A DNA stretch of 64,000 bases from Alloalcanivorax marinus (GCF_016785095.1 NZ_JAEKJB010000008.1:62001-126000), one strand, 5' to 3'; positions 8,456 to 16,978 are shown, numbered from the stretch's first letter. Translations and numbers: made by a program. The notes: generated by a model not told the origin, from the letters alone.

Positions 8456-9145
8456 TCAGACCGACAGATAGCCGGCGATTTTTTCCTGGTCGGCGCCCTC
8501 GCCCGCTTCCTCATGGACGATATCGCCTTTCTCGATCACCAGGATGCGGTCGGCGATGTCCATGACGAAGCTGAGCACCTGCTCGGACACCACGATGGAC
8601 AGGCCCCGCTCGTCGCGAATGCGCTTCAGGGTGCGTGCCATCTCCTGGATGATGGAGGGCTGAATGCCCTCGGTGGGCTCGTCGAGCAGCAGCACCCGGG
8701 GGCGCGTCGCCAGGGCCCGGGCGATGGCCAGTTGCTGCTGCTGGCCACCGGACAGGTTGCCGCCGCGCCGGTGCTGCATTTCCTCCAGCACCGGGAACAG
8801 CTCGTAGAGATCCTGGGGGACCTTTTTTTCGCCCACCGCGGCGAGGCCGGTTTCGATATTTTCGCGCACCGTCAGAGTGGGAAAAATCATTCGCCCCTGG
8901 GGCACGAAACCGAGCCCGGCGCGCACCCGCTGAAAGCTTTTCATGGGCGTCAGGTTGGCGTCGCCGAGCTGTACGCTGCCGCCTCGGGTCGGGGTCATGC
9001 CGATCAGCGATTTCATCAACGTGGTCTTGCCCATGCCGTTGCGGCCCACCACGGCGACGATCTCGTTTTCCGCCACCGACAGATCCAGGTCGCGGATGAT
9101 GGTGCTCTGGCCATAGGCCACGGAGTGATGATTGACGGTAAGCAT
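8456..9145 (-). CDS. urtE: Urea/amide ABC transporter ATP-binding protein UrtE-type
   Basis: This 229-residue ABC ATPase is of the LivF/UrtE branch. Walker A is GRNGMGKTTL, the signature LSGGQQQQLAIARAL, and Walker B LLLDEPTEGIQ, a form common in UrtE. The ATG at 9145 gives MLTVNHHSVAYGQS and has GGAGGAG just upstream. The longer in-frame N-terminus reaching 9214 overlaps urtD and is rejected. It would pair with UrtD to drive the UrtB/UrtC permease. It is followed directly by amiE. Confidence 0.93.
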   Translation of the reverse strand: MLTVNHHSVAYGQSTIIRDLDLSVAENEIVAVVGRNGMGKTTLMKSLIGMTPTRGGSVQLGDANLTPMKSFQRVRAGLGFVPQGRMIFPTLTVRENIETGLAAVGEKKVPQDLYELFPVLEEMQHRRGGNLSGGQQQQLAIARALATRPRVLLLDEPTEGIQPSIIQEMARTLKRIRDERGLSIVVSEQVLSFVMDIADRILVIEKGDIVHEEAGEGADQEKIAGYLSV

Positions 9146-9161
9146 GTGCTCCTCCGGGGCA

Positions 9162-9905
9162 TCAATGGCCCAGATAGACTTCGATGACTTTCGGGTCGTT
9201 CTTGACGTGCTCAATGGAGCCTTCCGAGAGCACCTTGCCCTGGTGCATCACCGTGACCCGGTCGGCGATGTCGCCGACGAACTGCATGTCGTGTTCGATC
9301 ACCAACACGGTGTGGTCACGGGTAATCACCCGTAACAACTCGGCGGTCTGCCTGCGCTCGGCCACGGACATACCGGCCACCGGCTCGTCAAGCATCAGAA
9401 GATCCGGTTTCTGGATCAGCAGCATGCCGATCTCCAGCCACTGCTTCTGACCATGGCTGAGCAGGCCCGCCGGCTGGTCCAGCAGGTCCTTGAGAAAGAT
9501 GGTGCCGGCCACCTCCTCCACCGCCTCCATCACCGCCGTATCCCGTTTGAACGCCAGCGAGCCCATCACCGTGTGACCCTCGGGGTAGGACACTTCCAGG
9601 TTCTCGAACACGGTGAGGTCCTCGAACACGGAAGGGTTCTGAAACTTGCGCCCCACCCCCGCGTGGACGATCTGGTGTTCCTTCATTTTGGTGAGTTCCT
9701 TGCCCCGGAAGCGGATCGAGCCGGAAGTGGCGCGGGTTTTTCCGCAGATCAGATCGAGCACCGTGGTCTTGCCAGCCCCATTGGGGCCGATGATCACGCG
9801 GATTTCCTTGGGGTCGAGATAGAACGACAGATCATCCACCGCCTTGAAGCCGTCGAACGACACCGTCAACCCTTCCACCGCGAGCAGGAATTGGTCTTTG
9901 TTCAT
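9162..9905 (-). CDS. urtD: Urea/amide ABC transporter ATP-binding protein UrtD-type
   Basis: This 247-residue ABC ATPase of the LivG/UrtD branch has Walker A GPNGAGKTTVLD. The signature is the variant LSHGQKQWLEIGMLL that is characteristic of UrtD, and Walker B is LLMLDEPVAGM. Its start overlaps the end of urtC by 4 bp and its stop is 16 bp before urtE. It is the second nucleotide-binding subunit of the branched-chain amino acid-type (HAAT) transporter in this operon. Confidence 0.95.
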   Translation of the reverse strand: MNKDQFLLAVEGLTVSFDGFKAVDDLSFYLDPKEIRVIIGPNGAGKTTVLDLICGKTRATSGSIRFRGKELTKMKEHQIVHAGVGRKFQNPSVFEDLTVFENLEVSYPEGHTVMGSLAFKRDTAVMEAVEEVAGTIFLKDLLDQPAGLLSHGQKQWLEIGMLLIQKPDLLMLDEPVAGMSVAERRQTAELLRVITRDHTVLVIEHDMQFVGDIADRVTVMHQGKVLSEGSIEHVKNDPKVIEVYLGH

Positions 9906-11062
9906 GATGATTTCTCCGCGCCGAGGGAACCGGAAAGCGCCGCGTCGTCATTGCCCGCGTCGCCGCTCTTGCCGCGTTTGAATAAACGGTCCTCCAGCGG
10001 CATCACATAGCGCTGGTAGAGGCCGGCCAGACCATTGGGGAAGGCCAGCACCACGCCAATGAAGAGCGCTCCCATGGCGTAGGGCCACAGTTCCGGGAAG
10101 GATTCCGAGAAGCCGCTTTTGGCGGCGTTCACCAGCAACGCGCCATAGACTCCGCCAAGCAGTGAATAGCGTCCGCCCAGGGCGCAGAACACCACCATCT
10201 CAATGGACGGCACGATGCCCACGAACGACGGCGACATGAAACCCACCTGCAGGGTGAACAGCGCCCCACCGATGCCGGCGAAGGCGGCCGCCAGGCAGAA
10301 GATGAAGACCTTGAAGGAAGCCACGTCGTAGCCGGAGAAACGCACCCGGTTTTCCTGATCGCGCATGGCGACCAGAATCCGGCCGAACTTGCTGTTCTGT
10401 ACATAGCGCGCCACGAACAGGCACAGGAACAACATCGCCACGCACACGAAGTACAGGGTGGTCTTGGCTTCATCGGTGCGGATATTCCAGCCCAGCAGAG
10501 TCTGCAGGTCGGTGATGCCGTTGACGCCACCGGTGTAACCCTGCTGGCCGATGATCAGGATGGTGAGAATGGAGGCGATCGCCTGGGTGATAATGGCGAA
10601 GTACACCCCGCCCACGCGCCGCTTGAACATCGCCACGCCAATGATGAAGGCGAGGATCATGGGTACCGCGATCACCGCCAGCAGGGTGAACGAGAAGCTG
10701 TGGAACGGTTCCCAGAACCAGGGCAGTTCGGTGACCTGGTTCCAATCCATGAAGTCGGGAATGCCCGGCGTGGACTGTTGCGCGGTGGCTTCCGGCGTGG
10801 ACGCCTCCAGCTTCAGAAACATGGCCATGCAGTAGCCACCCAGGCCGAAAAACACGCCCTGACCGAGGCTGAGAATGCCGGCCTTGCCCCAGCACATCAC
10901 CAGCCCCACGGCAACGAATGCATAGGTGAGGTATTTACCGACCATGTTGAGCCGGAACGAATCCAGCAGCGCCGGCAACACCAATACCAGCAGTACCGCC
11001 AGCGCCAGATAGTAAAGACCTTCCCGGGACACCAGCCATTTAACGGGAGAAGAGTTTTTCAT
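9902..11062 (-). CDS. urtC: Urea/amide ABC transporter permease UrtC-type
   Basis: This 386-residue LivM/UrtC-family inner-membrane permease has about ten hydrophobic segments. The stretch VGLVMCWGKAGILSLGQGVFFGLGGYCMAMFLKLE (split over residues 50-85) and the later SFVGIVPSIEMVVFCALGGR are typical. A soluble loop with TPEATAQQSTPGIPDFMDW is usual for UrtC. AGGAG precedes the start and urtB ends 10 bp upstream. The family transports urea or short amides; the sequence does not decide between them. Confidence 0.94.
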   Translation of the reverse strand: MKNSSPVKWLVSREGLYYLALAVLLVLVLPALLDSFRLNMVGKYLTYAFVAVGLVMCWGKAGILSLGQGVFFGLGGYCMAMFLKLEASTPEATAQQSTPGIPDFMDWNQVTELPWFWEPFHSFSFTLLAVIAVPMILAFIIGVAMFKRRVGGVYFAIITQAIASILTILIIGQQGYTGGVNGITDLQTLLGWNIRTDEAKTTLYFVCVAMLFLCLFVARYVQNSKFGRILVAMRDQENRVRFSGYDVASFKVFIFCLAAAFAGIGGALFTLQVGFMSPSFVGIVPSIEMVVFCALGGRYSLLGGVYGALLVNAAKSGFSESFPELWPYAMGALFIGVVLAFPNGLAGLYQRYVMPLEDRLFKRGKSGDAGNDDAALSGSLGAEKSS

Positions 11063-11071
11063 GGCGGACTC

Positions 11072-11998
11072 CTAGCGACGGACCTTGAGGGCCATCAGGC
11101 CTTCGGGGCGCAACATCAGAATGATCACCACCGTCAGCAGGGTCAGTACCTTGGCCATGGAACCGCTCAGGAAGAATTCCATGGTGGACTGCGACTGGGA
11201 GATGGTGAACGCGGATACGATGGTGCCGATCAGGCTCTGGGCGCCGCCAAACACCACCACCAGGAAGGTGTCGACGATATAGGCCTGGCCCGACGACGGG
11301 CCGGTGGAACCGATCATGGTGAAGGCACTGCCGGCCACGCCAGCGATACCACAGCCCAACGCGAAGGTGGCGCGGTCGACGCCGGCGGTGTTAATGCCCA
11401 CCGCCTCGGCCATGGGGCGGTTCTGCACCACGGCGCGCACCTTACGGCCCCAGCCGGAACGAAACATCAGCAGGTACACCGCCAGGGCAATGCTCAAGGC
11501 GATGATCATCACGAACAGGCCGTTAATGGGAATCTGCACCAGATCGGTGACCTGGAACGCCCCCATCATCCATTGCGGCAGCTCCACGCCCACTTCCCGG
11601 GCGCCGAAAATCGAACGGTAGGCCTGCTGCATGATCAGGCTCAGGCCCCAGGTGGCGAGCAGTGTATCCAGGGGGCGCCGGTAAAGATGGCGCACCATGG
11701 CCCACTCCACGAACGCCCCCAGGGCCGCCGAGAAGAGAAAGGCCAACAGCATGGCGACGAAGAAATATCCGGCGAACAATCCGGGCAGATAATTCTCGAA
11801 CAGGTTGGCGGTCAGATAGGTGGTATAGGCCCCGAGAATCATGAATTCCCCGTGGGCCATGTTGATCACGCCCATCTGGCCAAAGATGATCGCCAGGCCC
11901 ATGGCCATCAGGACGAACACCGAGAACAGGGACAAGCCGGCGAACCCCTGCATGGCGAAGATGGACATCAGTTCCGTGGTGGAATAATCAGCGAACAT
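11072..11998 (-). CDS. urtB: Urea/amide ABC transporter permease UrtB-type, short form
   Basis: This 308-residue LivH/UrtB-family permease has about eight membrane segments; the family motif GQMGVINMAHGEFMILGAY is near the N-terminus. Many UrtB proteins carry an extra N-terminal periplasmic domain, making them over 500 residues. That extension is absent here, as in amide-type (FmdE-like) permeases, which favours short amides as an important substrate. It lies 65 bp after urtA, with a terminator-like attenuator between, and 9 bp before urtC. Confidence 0.93.
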   Translation of the reverse strand: MFADYSTTELMSIFAMQGFAGLSLFSVFVLMAMGLAIIFGQMGVINMAHGEFMILGAYTTYLTANLFENYLPGLFAGYFFVAMLLAFLFSAALGAFVEWAMVRHLYRRPLDTLLATWGLSLIMQQAYRSIFGAREVGVELPQWMMGAFQVTDLVQIPINGLFVMIIALSIALAVYLLMFRSGWGRKVRAVVQNRPMAEAVGINTAGVDRATFALGCGIAGVAGSAFTMIGSTGPSSGQAYIVDTFLVVVFGGAQSLIGTIVSAFTISQSQSTMEFFLSGSMAKVLTLLTVVIILMLRPEGLMALKVRR

Positions 11999-12021
11999 GG
12001 CAAGGTTCCCCTGCGGTCAGG

Positions 12022-12054
12022 AAAAAGCCCGACGCCCAAACCGGGGGCGCCGGG
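12022..12054 (-). terminator. Intrinsic terminator/attenuator between urtA and urtB
   Basis: On the minus strand the 10-bp arms (12054-12045 and 12037-12028) pair fully with one G-U, enclose a 7-base loop, and are followed by C and five T (12026-12022). It lies in the 65 bp between the urtA stop and the urtB start. Partial termination here would give more binding protein than permease, a common arrangement in ABC transporter operons. Confidence 0.8.
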
Positions 12055-12063
12055 TACGGACGG

Positions 12064-13323
12064 TTATTTGTAGCCTTCGGGGAAGGGGTCCGGTTCCATC
12101 AGTTCCTTGGTTTCATAGACCACTTCGTACTGACCGTTGGTTTGCGCGCGGCCGATGCGGGTCTTCGACCAGAGGTGGTGGTTTTCGTGGATGCGCACAT
12201 AGCCTTCCGGGGCTTTCTTGAACTCGATGCCCGGGGACGCTTCGCGGATCTTGTCGATGTCGAAGGAGCCGGCCTTCTCCACCGCCATCTTCCACAGCCA
12301 CGGGCCAAGGTAGGCGGCCTGGGTCACGTCACCGATCACCATGTCGTCGCCATAGGCTTCCTTGAAGGCGGCCACGAATTCCTCGTTGTTGGGGTTTTCC
12401 AGGCTCTGGAAGTACTTCATGGAAGCGTAGATGCCTTCCACGTTCTCACCGCCGATGCCGCGAATTTCATCCTCGGTCACGGAAATGGTGAGCAGCAGCG
12501 GGCTTTCCTTGGTGAAGTCCACGCCGGCGGCTTTCATCTGTTTGTAGAAGGCCACGTTGGAGCCGCCCACCACGGACGCGAAGATCACATCCGGCTTGCG
12601 CAGTTTGATTTTGTTGATCACCGAGTTGAACTGGGTATGGCCGAGCGGGTAGTACTCCTCGCCCACCACCTTGAGCCCTTTCTTCTCGATGTGCTTGCGG
12701 GCGATCTTGTTGGAGGTACGCGGCCAGATGTAATCGGAGCCGAGCAGGTAGAAGGTCTTGGCGCCCTTCTCCTTCACCGCCCAGTCGATGCCGGCGAGGA
12801 TCTGCTGGGTGGCTTCCTGGCCGGTGTAGATCACGTTCGGAGACTGTTCCAGGCCCTCATAGAAGGTCGGGTAATAAAGCATGCCGTTGAACTGCTCCAT
12901 CACCGGCAGTACCGCCTTCCTTGAGGCGGAGGTCCAGCAACCGAAGATGGCGGCCACGTTATCCTGGCGCAGCAGCTTGCGGGTTTTCTCGGCGAAGGTG
13001 GGCCAGTCACTGGCACCGTCCTCCTGAACGAACTCAATCTGGCGACCGAGCACGCCGCCGCTTTCATTGATCTGTTTGATGGCCAGCTTTTCCGCCTGCA
13101 CCGAACCGATCTCACTGATCGCCATGGTGCCGGTGATGGAGTGCAGGATGCCCACCTGGACGGTGTCATCGGTGACCGCCAGGCCGGTGGTATTGACCTC
13201 GGCGGTGGGCGGGCCGGCGGAAAAGACCGGAGAGGCCAGTGCCATCAGCGCCGGCAGAGCGGCCAGGCCCGCCAGCAGGCGGCGGCGCGGACGCGACGTC
13301 GTACGGTAGGTCTGAGATTTCAT
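12064..13323 (-). CDS. urtA: Urea/short-chain amide substrate-binding protein (UrtA/FmdD family)
   Basis: This 419-residue periplasmic binding protein belongs to the branched-chain amino acid-type family. The N-terminus has an arginine-rich, Tat-like signal (RPRRRLLAGLAALPALM, cleavage probably near residue 36). The mature domain starts with VQVGILHSITGTMAISE and contains IFGCWTSASRKAVLPVME and FYLLGSDYIWPRTSNKI, strongly UrtA/FmdD-like. GAGGGG precedes the ATG. The leader carries a tandem 14-bp duplication and, about 104-119 bp upstream, the 7-2-7 operator candidate. It is divergent from the sensor kinase, which probably controls it. Confidence 0.94.
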   Translation of the reverse strand: MKSQTYRTTSRPRRRLLAGLAALPALMALASPVFSAGPPTAEVNTTGLAVTDDTVQVGILHSITGTMAISEIGSVQAEKLAIKQINESGGVLGRQIEFVQEDGASDWPTFAEKTRKLLRQDNVAAIFGCWTSASRKAVLPVMEQFNGMLYYPTFYEGLEQSPNVIYTGQEATQQILAGIDWAVKEKGAKTFYLLGSDYIWPRTSNKIARKHIEKKGLKVVGEEYYPLGHTQFNSVINKIKLRKPDVIFASVVGGSNVAFYKQMKAAGVDFTKESPLLLTISVTEDEIRGIGGENVEGIYASMKYFQSLENPNNEEFVAAFKEAYGDDMVIGDVTQAAYLGPWLWKMAVEKAGSFDIDKIREASPGIEFKKAPEGYVRIHENHHLWSKTRIGRAQTNGQYEVVYETKELMEPDPFPEGYK

Positions 13324-13333
13324 GGTGTTCCCC

Positions 13334-13361
13334 TCGTCAGCGGATTGTCGTCAGCGGATTG
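13334..13361. repeat. Perfect tandem duplication of 14 bp in the urtA leader
   Basis: The unit tcgtcagcggattg occupies 13334-13347 and again 13348-13361 without any change. It ends 10 bp from the urtA start codon and abuts its ribosome-binding site. Confidence 0.8.
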
Positions 13362-13426
13362 CTTGTCACCAACGAGTATGGAAATCCGCCCCCCGGGCCG
13401 CCCATTCGGTGAATGCGCCATGGCAC

Positions 13427-13442
13427 TACGTCATTTGACGCA
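13427..13442. promoter_or_regulatory. 7-2-7 inverted repeat, candidate LuxR/NarL-type operator of urtA
   Basis: The sequence tacgtca-tt-tgacgca has 7-bp arms with one mismatch and a 2-bp spacer. It agrees with the fmdA-upstream site (6157-6172) at all positions except the last-but-one base and the spacer. It lies 104-119 bp upstream of urtA and about 190 bp upstream of the kinase start. Confidence 0.6.
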
Positions 13443-13541
13443 TTCCGGGGCCGCCCGGCGCCGCCTAAGCTCGCGAACACGGGTCGGGGGCCCGTCAATA
13501 ATCATCTGGGCACGAATCGTGCTTCGCGTCCTTAGGACCGT

Positions 13542-13592
13542 TTCACACTACTTGCATTTGGCCTCCAGCAGGCGTGATGCAAGTAGTGTGAA
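13542..13592. repeat. 16-bp perfect inverted repeat upstream of the sensor kinase
   Basis: Bases 13542-13557 (ttcacactacttgcat) are the exact reverse complement of 13577-13592, with a 19-base spacer. It ends 35 bp before the kinase ATG, so it would lie in the leader or at the promoter of the two-component operon. No T-tract follows. Confidence 0.75.
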
Positions 13593-13627
13593 CAGGCCCC
13601 AGGGCGCTTTTGCGGACAACGGTATTC

Positions 13628-16600
13628 ATGGCCATTCAGCAACGCATCTTCCGGGTGCGGCGCAACTACAACCAATGGGTCGCCAACCAGACCCTGGAGG
13701 ACTTCGCGCTGCGCTTCACGGGCAAGGCGGCGCGACGCTGGTCCGCCGGCCGTGTGGCGCTCACCGCCCTGGGGGCGATCTCGTTTCTGGCCCTGGAAGC
13801 CATCGGCGGCGCCGCCACCCTTAACTACGGATTCACCAACGCGGTGTGGGCGATCGCGGCGGTCATGACGGTGCTGTTTCTGCTTGGCCTGCCAGTGAGC
13901 TACTACGCCGCCCGCGACGGCGTCGACATCGATCTGCTGACCCGGGGAGCCGGCTTCGGTTACCTGGGCTCCACCCTCACCTCGCTGATCTACGCTTCCT
14001 TCACCTTTATCTTCTTCGCCCTGGAAGCGGCGATCATGGCGCTGGCCCTGGAGGTGATGTTCGGCCTGCCGCTGACCCTGGGTTACGTGGTCAGCTCGCT
14101 GGTGGCGATCCCCCTGGTTACCCACGGCATCACCTACATCAGCCGGTTCCAGATCTGGACCCAGCCGCTGTGGCTACTGCTGCAACTGGCGCCGTTCGTG
14201 TTCATCCTGTTCCAGGACCCCGCCTCCCTGGAACGCTGGGCCGGTTTCCCCGGGCTGTCCCCGGACAGCGGCGGCTTCAACCTGCTGATGTTCGGCGCCG
14301 CCGCCACCGTGCTGTTTTCGCTGGTGGCGCAGATCGGTGAGCAGGTGGACTTCCTGCGCTTCATGCCGGAGCCGGCCCCCGGGCAAAAGCGGCGCTGGTG
14401 GCTGGCGATGCTGGCCGGCGGACCGGGCTGGGTGGTGATGGGCGCGCTCAAGGCCCTGTTCGGGTCCTTCCTGGCGGTGCTGGCGTTCTCCCATGGCCTG
14501 CCGGAAAGCCAGGCCCAGGAGCCCATGTACATGTACCTGGTGGCGTTCAGCCACATCACCGGGCACCCCACTACCCTGCTGGCGCTGGCCGGTATTTTCG
14601 TGGTGCTCTCCCAGCTCAAGATCAACGTCACCAACGCCTACGCCGGCTCCATCGCCTGGTCCAACTTCTTTTCCCGGCTCACCCACAGCCACCCGGGCCG
14701 GGTAGTGTGGCTGGTGTTCAACGTGGTGATCGCCCTGGTGCTGATGGAAATCGGTATTTACCGCGCGTTCGAGTCGATCCTGGGCAGCTACGCCATGGTG
14801 GCGGTGGCCTGGATGGGCGCCCTGGTGGCGGACCTGGTGATCAACAAGCCCCTGGGCCTGAGCCCCCGGCACATCGAGTTCAAGCGCGCCTATCTCTACG
14901 ATCTGAATCCGGTCGGCTTCGGCGCCATGTTGCTGGCCACCGCCGTGGGTCTGTTGGCACGGGCCGGCCTGTGGGGCGACACCGCCGCCGCCCTGGCCTC
15001 CTTCCTGGCCTTGCTGACCGCCTTCGTGGCGGCGCCGCTGATCGCCATGATCACCGGCGGACGCTACTACATCGCCCGGCGCCCGGAACCGGCCACCGCC
15101 GTGCGCGGCCAGCCCTGCTGCATCTGCGAGCACCGCTTCGACGAGGAGGACATGGCGTTCTGCCCGGCCTACAACGGCCCGATCTGCTCACTGTGCTGCT
15201 CCCTGGACGCGCGCTGCAACGACGCCTGCAAGCACCATGCGCGCTTCCAGGAACAACTGATGGACTGGCTGTCCGGCATCCTCCCGGAGCCGATATTGCT
15301 GCAGCTGCGCTCGCGGCTGGGTCACTTCCTCGGGCTGTTGAGTCTGGTCACCCTGGTGATGGCCGGCCTGCTCACCCTGGTCTACTACCAGGTGACGGTC
15401 ACCGATCCGCAAGCGCGCGCCCTGATGGCCGCCACCCTGGCCAAGGTGTTCGCCATCCTGATCATCATCAGTGGCGTGGTGGCCTGGCTGTTCGTACTCG
15501 CCCACGAAAGCCGGGTGGTGGCCCAGGAGGAATCGCAACGCCAGACGCGCATGCTGATGGCGGAGATCAAGGCCCACGAGAAGACCGACCGTGAGCTGCA
15601 AAAAGCCAAGGAACTGGCGGAAGCCGCCAACCAGGCCAAGAGCCGTTACCTCACCGGGCTAAGCCACGAGCTGCGCTCGCCGCTCAACGCCGCCTTCGGC
15701 TACGCCCAGTTGCTGGAACACGACCCGGGCATCCCCGCCAACCGCCGCGACGCGGTGGCGGCGATCCGGCGCAGCACCGGGCATCTCTCCGATCTGATCG
15801 AGGGCCTGCTGGAGATTTCCAAGATCGAGGCCGGCCGCCTGGAGCTGTACCGTAACCGCGTGCGGCTGCGCTCCCTGATCGACGAGCTGGTGACCATGTT
15901 CCGCCTGCAGGCGCTGGAAAAGGGCATCGAGTTCGACTTCCAGAGCAACGGACGGCTGCCGGACTGGGTGGCCACTGATGAGAAACGCCTGCGACAGATC
16001 CTCATCAACCTGCTGTCCAACGCCATCAAATTCACCCGCCAGGGCCGGGTCACGCTGCACGTGCGTTACCGCAACCAGGTGGCGGAGTTCACCATCCGCG
16101 ATACCGGGGTGGGCATCGCCGACGAGGATCTGCAACGGATCTTCCGGCCCTTCGAACGGGTCCGTAAACCCGGGGTGCCGGCGGTACATGGCACCGGCCT
16201 GGGCCTGACCATCACCAAGCTGCTGGTGGACATCATGGGCGGCGACATCCGTGTCACCAGCGTGCCGGGCAAGGGCAGCGAATTCCGTCTGTGGGTCATG
16301 CTGTCCACGGTGGCCGCCGGCGACGCCGAGCCGGATGACCACCAGCCGGTGGTGGGCTACCGGGGCCCGGCACGCAGCCTGCTGGTGGTGGACGACGACC
16401 CCTCTCACCGGGGACTGGTGAGTGATCTGCTGACGCCACTCGGGTTCCAGGTCACCGAGGCCCCGGACGGCGAAACCGGCCTGGCCCTGGCGGCACAAAC
16501 CCCGCCGGACCTGATTCTGCTGGACATCGCCATGCCCGGCCTGGACGGCTGGCAGACCGCCGGCCGACTGCGCGGCGCGGGCTTTCGGGGCCCGCTGGTA

Positions 16601-16978
16601 ATGCTCTCCGCCAACGCCCGGGACAACCAGAGCTATACGCCGGCGGGCCTCCATGACGACTATCTGGTGAAACCGTTCAAGCTGAGCGCGCTACTGGACA
16701 GCCTGGCCCGCCACCTGGAGCTCACCTGGCGCCACCAGGGCGACGCCGACGTGCCGCCGCCGAGGCCACGACCGGCGACCGCCGTCACCCTGGACGAACG
16801 GCTGCGCGATGAACTGCTGGCCCTGGCGGAGATCGGCCATCTGGCCGGCCTGCGTGACGCGCTGGACCGCGCCGAGGGCGAACGCCGCCTGGACGCCGCC
16901 GCCGGCCAACCATTGCGCGCCGCCCTGGCGCGCTTCGATTTCCAAGCCCTGATCCGACTGCTGGAGCCCGAGCCATGA
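13628..16978 (+). CDS. Permease-like (NCS1/APC-fold) sensor fused to hybrid histidine kinase
   Basis: This 1116-residue protein has residues 1-490 hydrophobic with about twelve membrane segments, resembling nucleobase:cation symporter-1-type permeases. Residues 497-537 form a cysteine-rich, zinc-ribbon-like segment (C497, C498, C500, C512, C520, C523, C524, C530, C534, H536, H537). Two more membrane helices (about 570-630) and a coiled linker follow. HisKA has His680 in SHELRSPL; the ATPase domain has NLLSNAIKF, DTGVGI and GTGLGL. A receiver has Asp966 in LILLDIAMP, then an Ala/Arg-rich tail. ATG 13628 is preferred over TTG 13610. The stop overlaps the LuxR regulator by 4 bp. CbrA has a comparable transporter-kinase design but a different transporter family. 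Ligand is unknown; amides or urea are suggested by location. Confidence 0.88.
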   Translation: MAIQQRIFRVRRNYNQWVANQTLEDFALRFTGKAARRWSAGRVALTALGAISFLALEAIGGAATLNYGFTNAVWAIAAVMTVLFLLGLPVSYYAARDGVDIDLLTRGAGFGYLGSTLTSLIYASFTFIFFALEAAIMALALEVMFGLPLTLGYVVSSLVAIPLVTHGITYISRFQIWTQPLWLLLQLAPFVFILFQDPASLERWAGFPGLSPDSGGFNLLMFGAAATVLFSLVAQIGEQVDFLRFMPEPAPGQKRRWWLAMLAGGPGWVVMGALKALFGSFLAVLAFSHGLPESQAQEPMYMYLVAFSHITGHPTTLLALAGIFVVLSQLKINVTNAYAGSIAWSNFFSRLTHSHPGRVVWLVFNVVIALVLMEIGIYRAFESILGSYAMVAVAWMGALVADLVINKPLGLSPRHIEFKRAYLYDLNPVGFGAMLLATAVGLLARAGLWGDTAAALASFLALLTAFVAAPLIAMITGGRYYIARRPEPATAVRGQPCCICEHRFDEEDMAFCPAYNGPICSLCCSLDARCNDACKHHARFQEQLMDWLSGILPEPILLQLRSRLGHFLGLLSLVTLVMAGLLTLVYYQVTVTDPQARALMAATLAKVFAILIIISGVVAWLFVLAHESRVVAQEESQRQTRMLMAEIKAHEKTDRELQKAKELAEAANQAKSRYLTGLSHELRSPLNAAFGYAQLLEHDPGIPANRRDAVAAIRRSTGHLSDLIEGLLEISKIEAGRLELYRNRVRLRSLIDELVTMFRLQALEKGIEFDFQSNGRLPDWVATDEKRLRQILINLLSNAIKFTRQGRVTLHVRYRNQVAEFTIRDTGVGIADEDLQRIFRPFERVRKPGVPAVHGTGLGLTITKLLVDIMGGDIRVTSVPGKGSEFRLWVMLSTVAAGDAEPDDHQPVVGYRGPARSLLVVDDDPSHRGLVSDLLTPLGFQVTEAPDGETGLALAAQTPPDLILLDIAMPGLDGWQTAGRLRGAGFRGPLVMLSANARDNQSYTPAGLHDDYLVKPFKLSALLDSLARHLELTWRHQGDADVPPPRPRPATAVTLDERLRDELLALAEIGHLAGLRDALDRAEGERRLDAAAGQPLRAALARFDFQALIRLLEPEP

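Larger units (their letters stand above)
13324..13627. other. Divergent control region between urtA and the sensor kinase
   Basis: This roughly 300-bp region holds, from left to right, the tandem 14-bp repeat (13334-13361), a possible minus-strand -10 element catact (13375-13380, no clear -35), the 7-2-7 operator (13427-13442) and a 16-bp inverted repeat (13542-13592). The absence of a good -35 fits activator-dependent transcription of urtA; that point is inference. Confidence 0.55.

Noticed and set aside
7028..9187. A 719-codon plus-strand open frame opposite amiB, amiE and urtE
   Set aside because: High GC content leaves long antisense frames open. The minus strand here encodes clearly recognisable, full-length AmiE and UrtE.
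13421..13442. Sigma-54 -24/-12 promoter (tggcac followed by ttgac) upstream of the kinase
   Set aside because: The spacing and the -12 element do not fit, and the same bases are better explained by the 7-2-7 repeat shared with fmdA.
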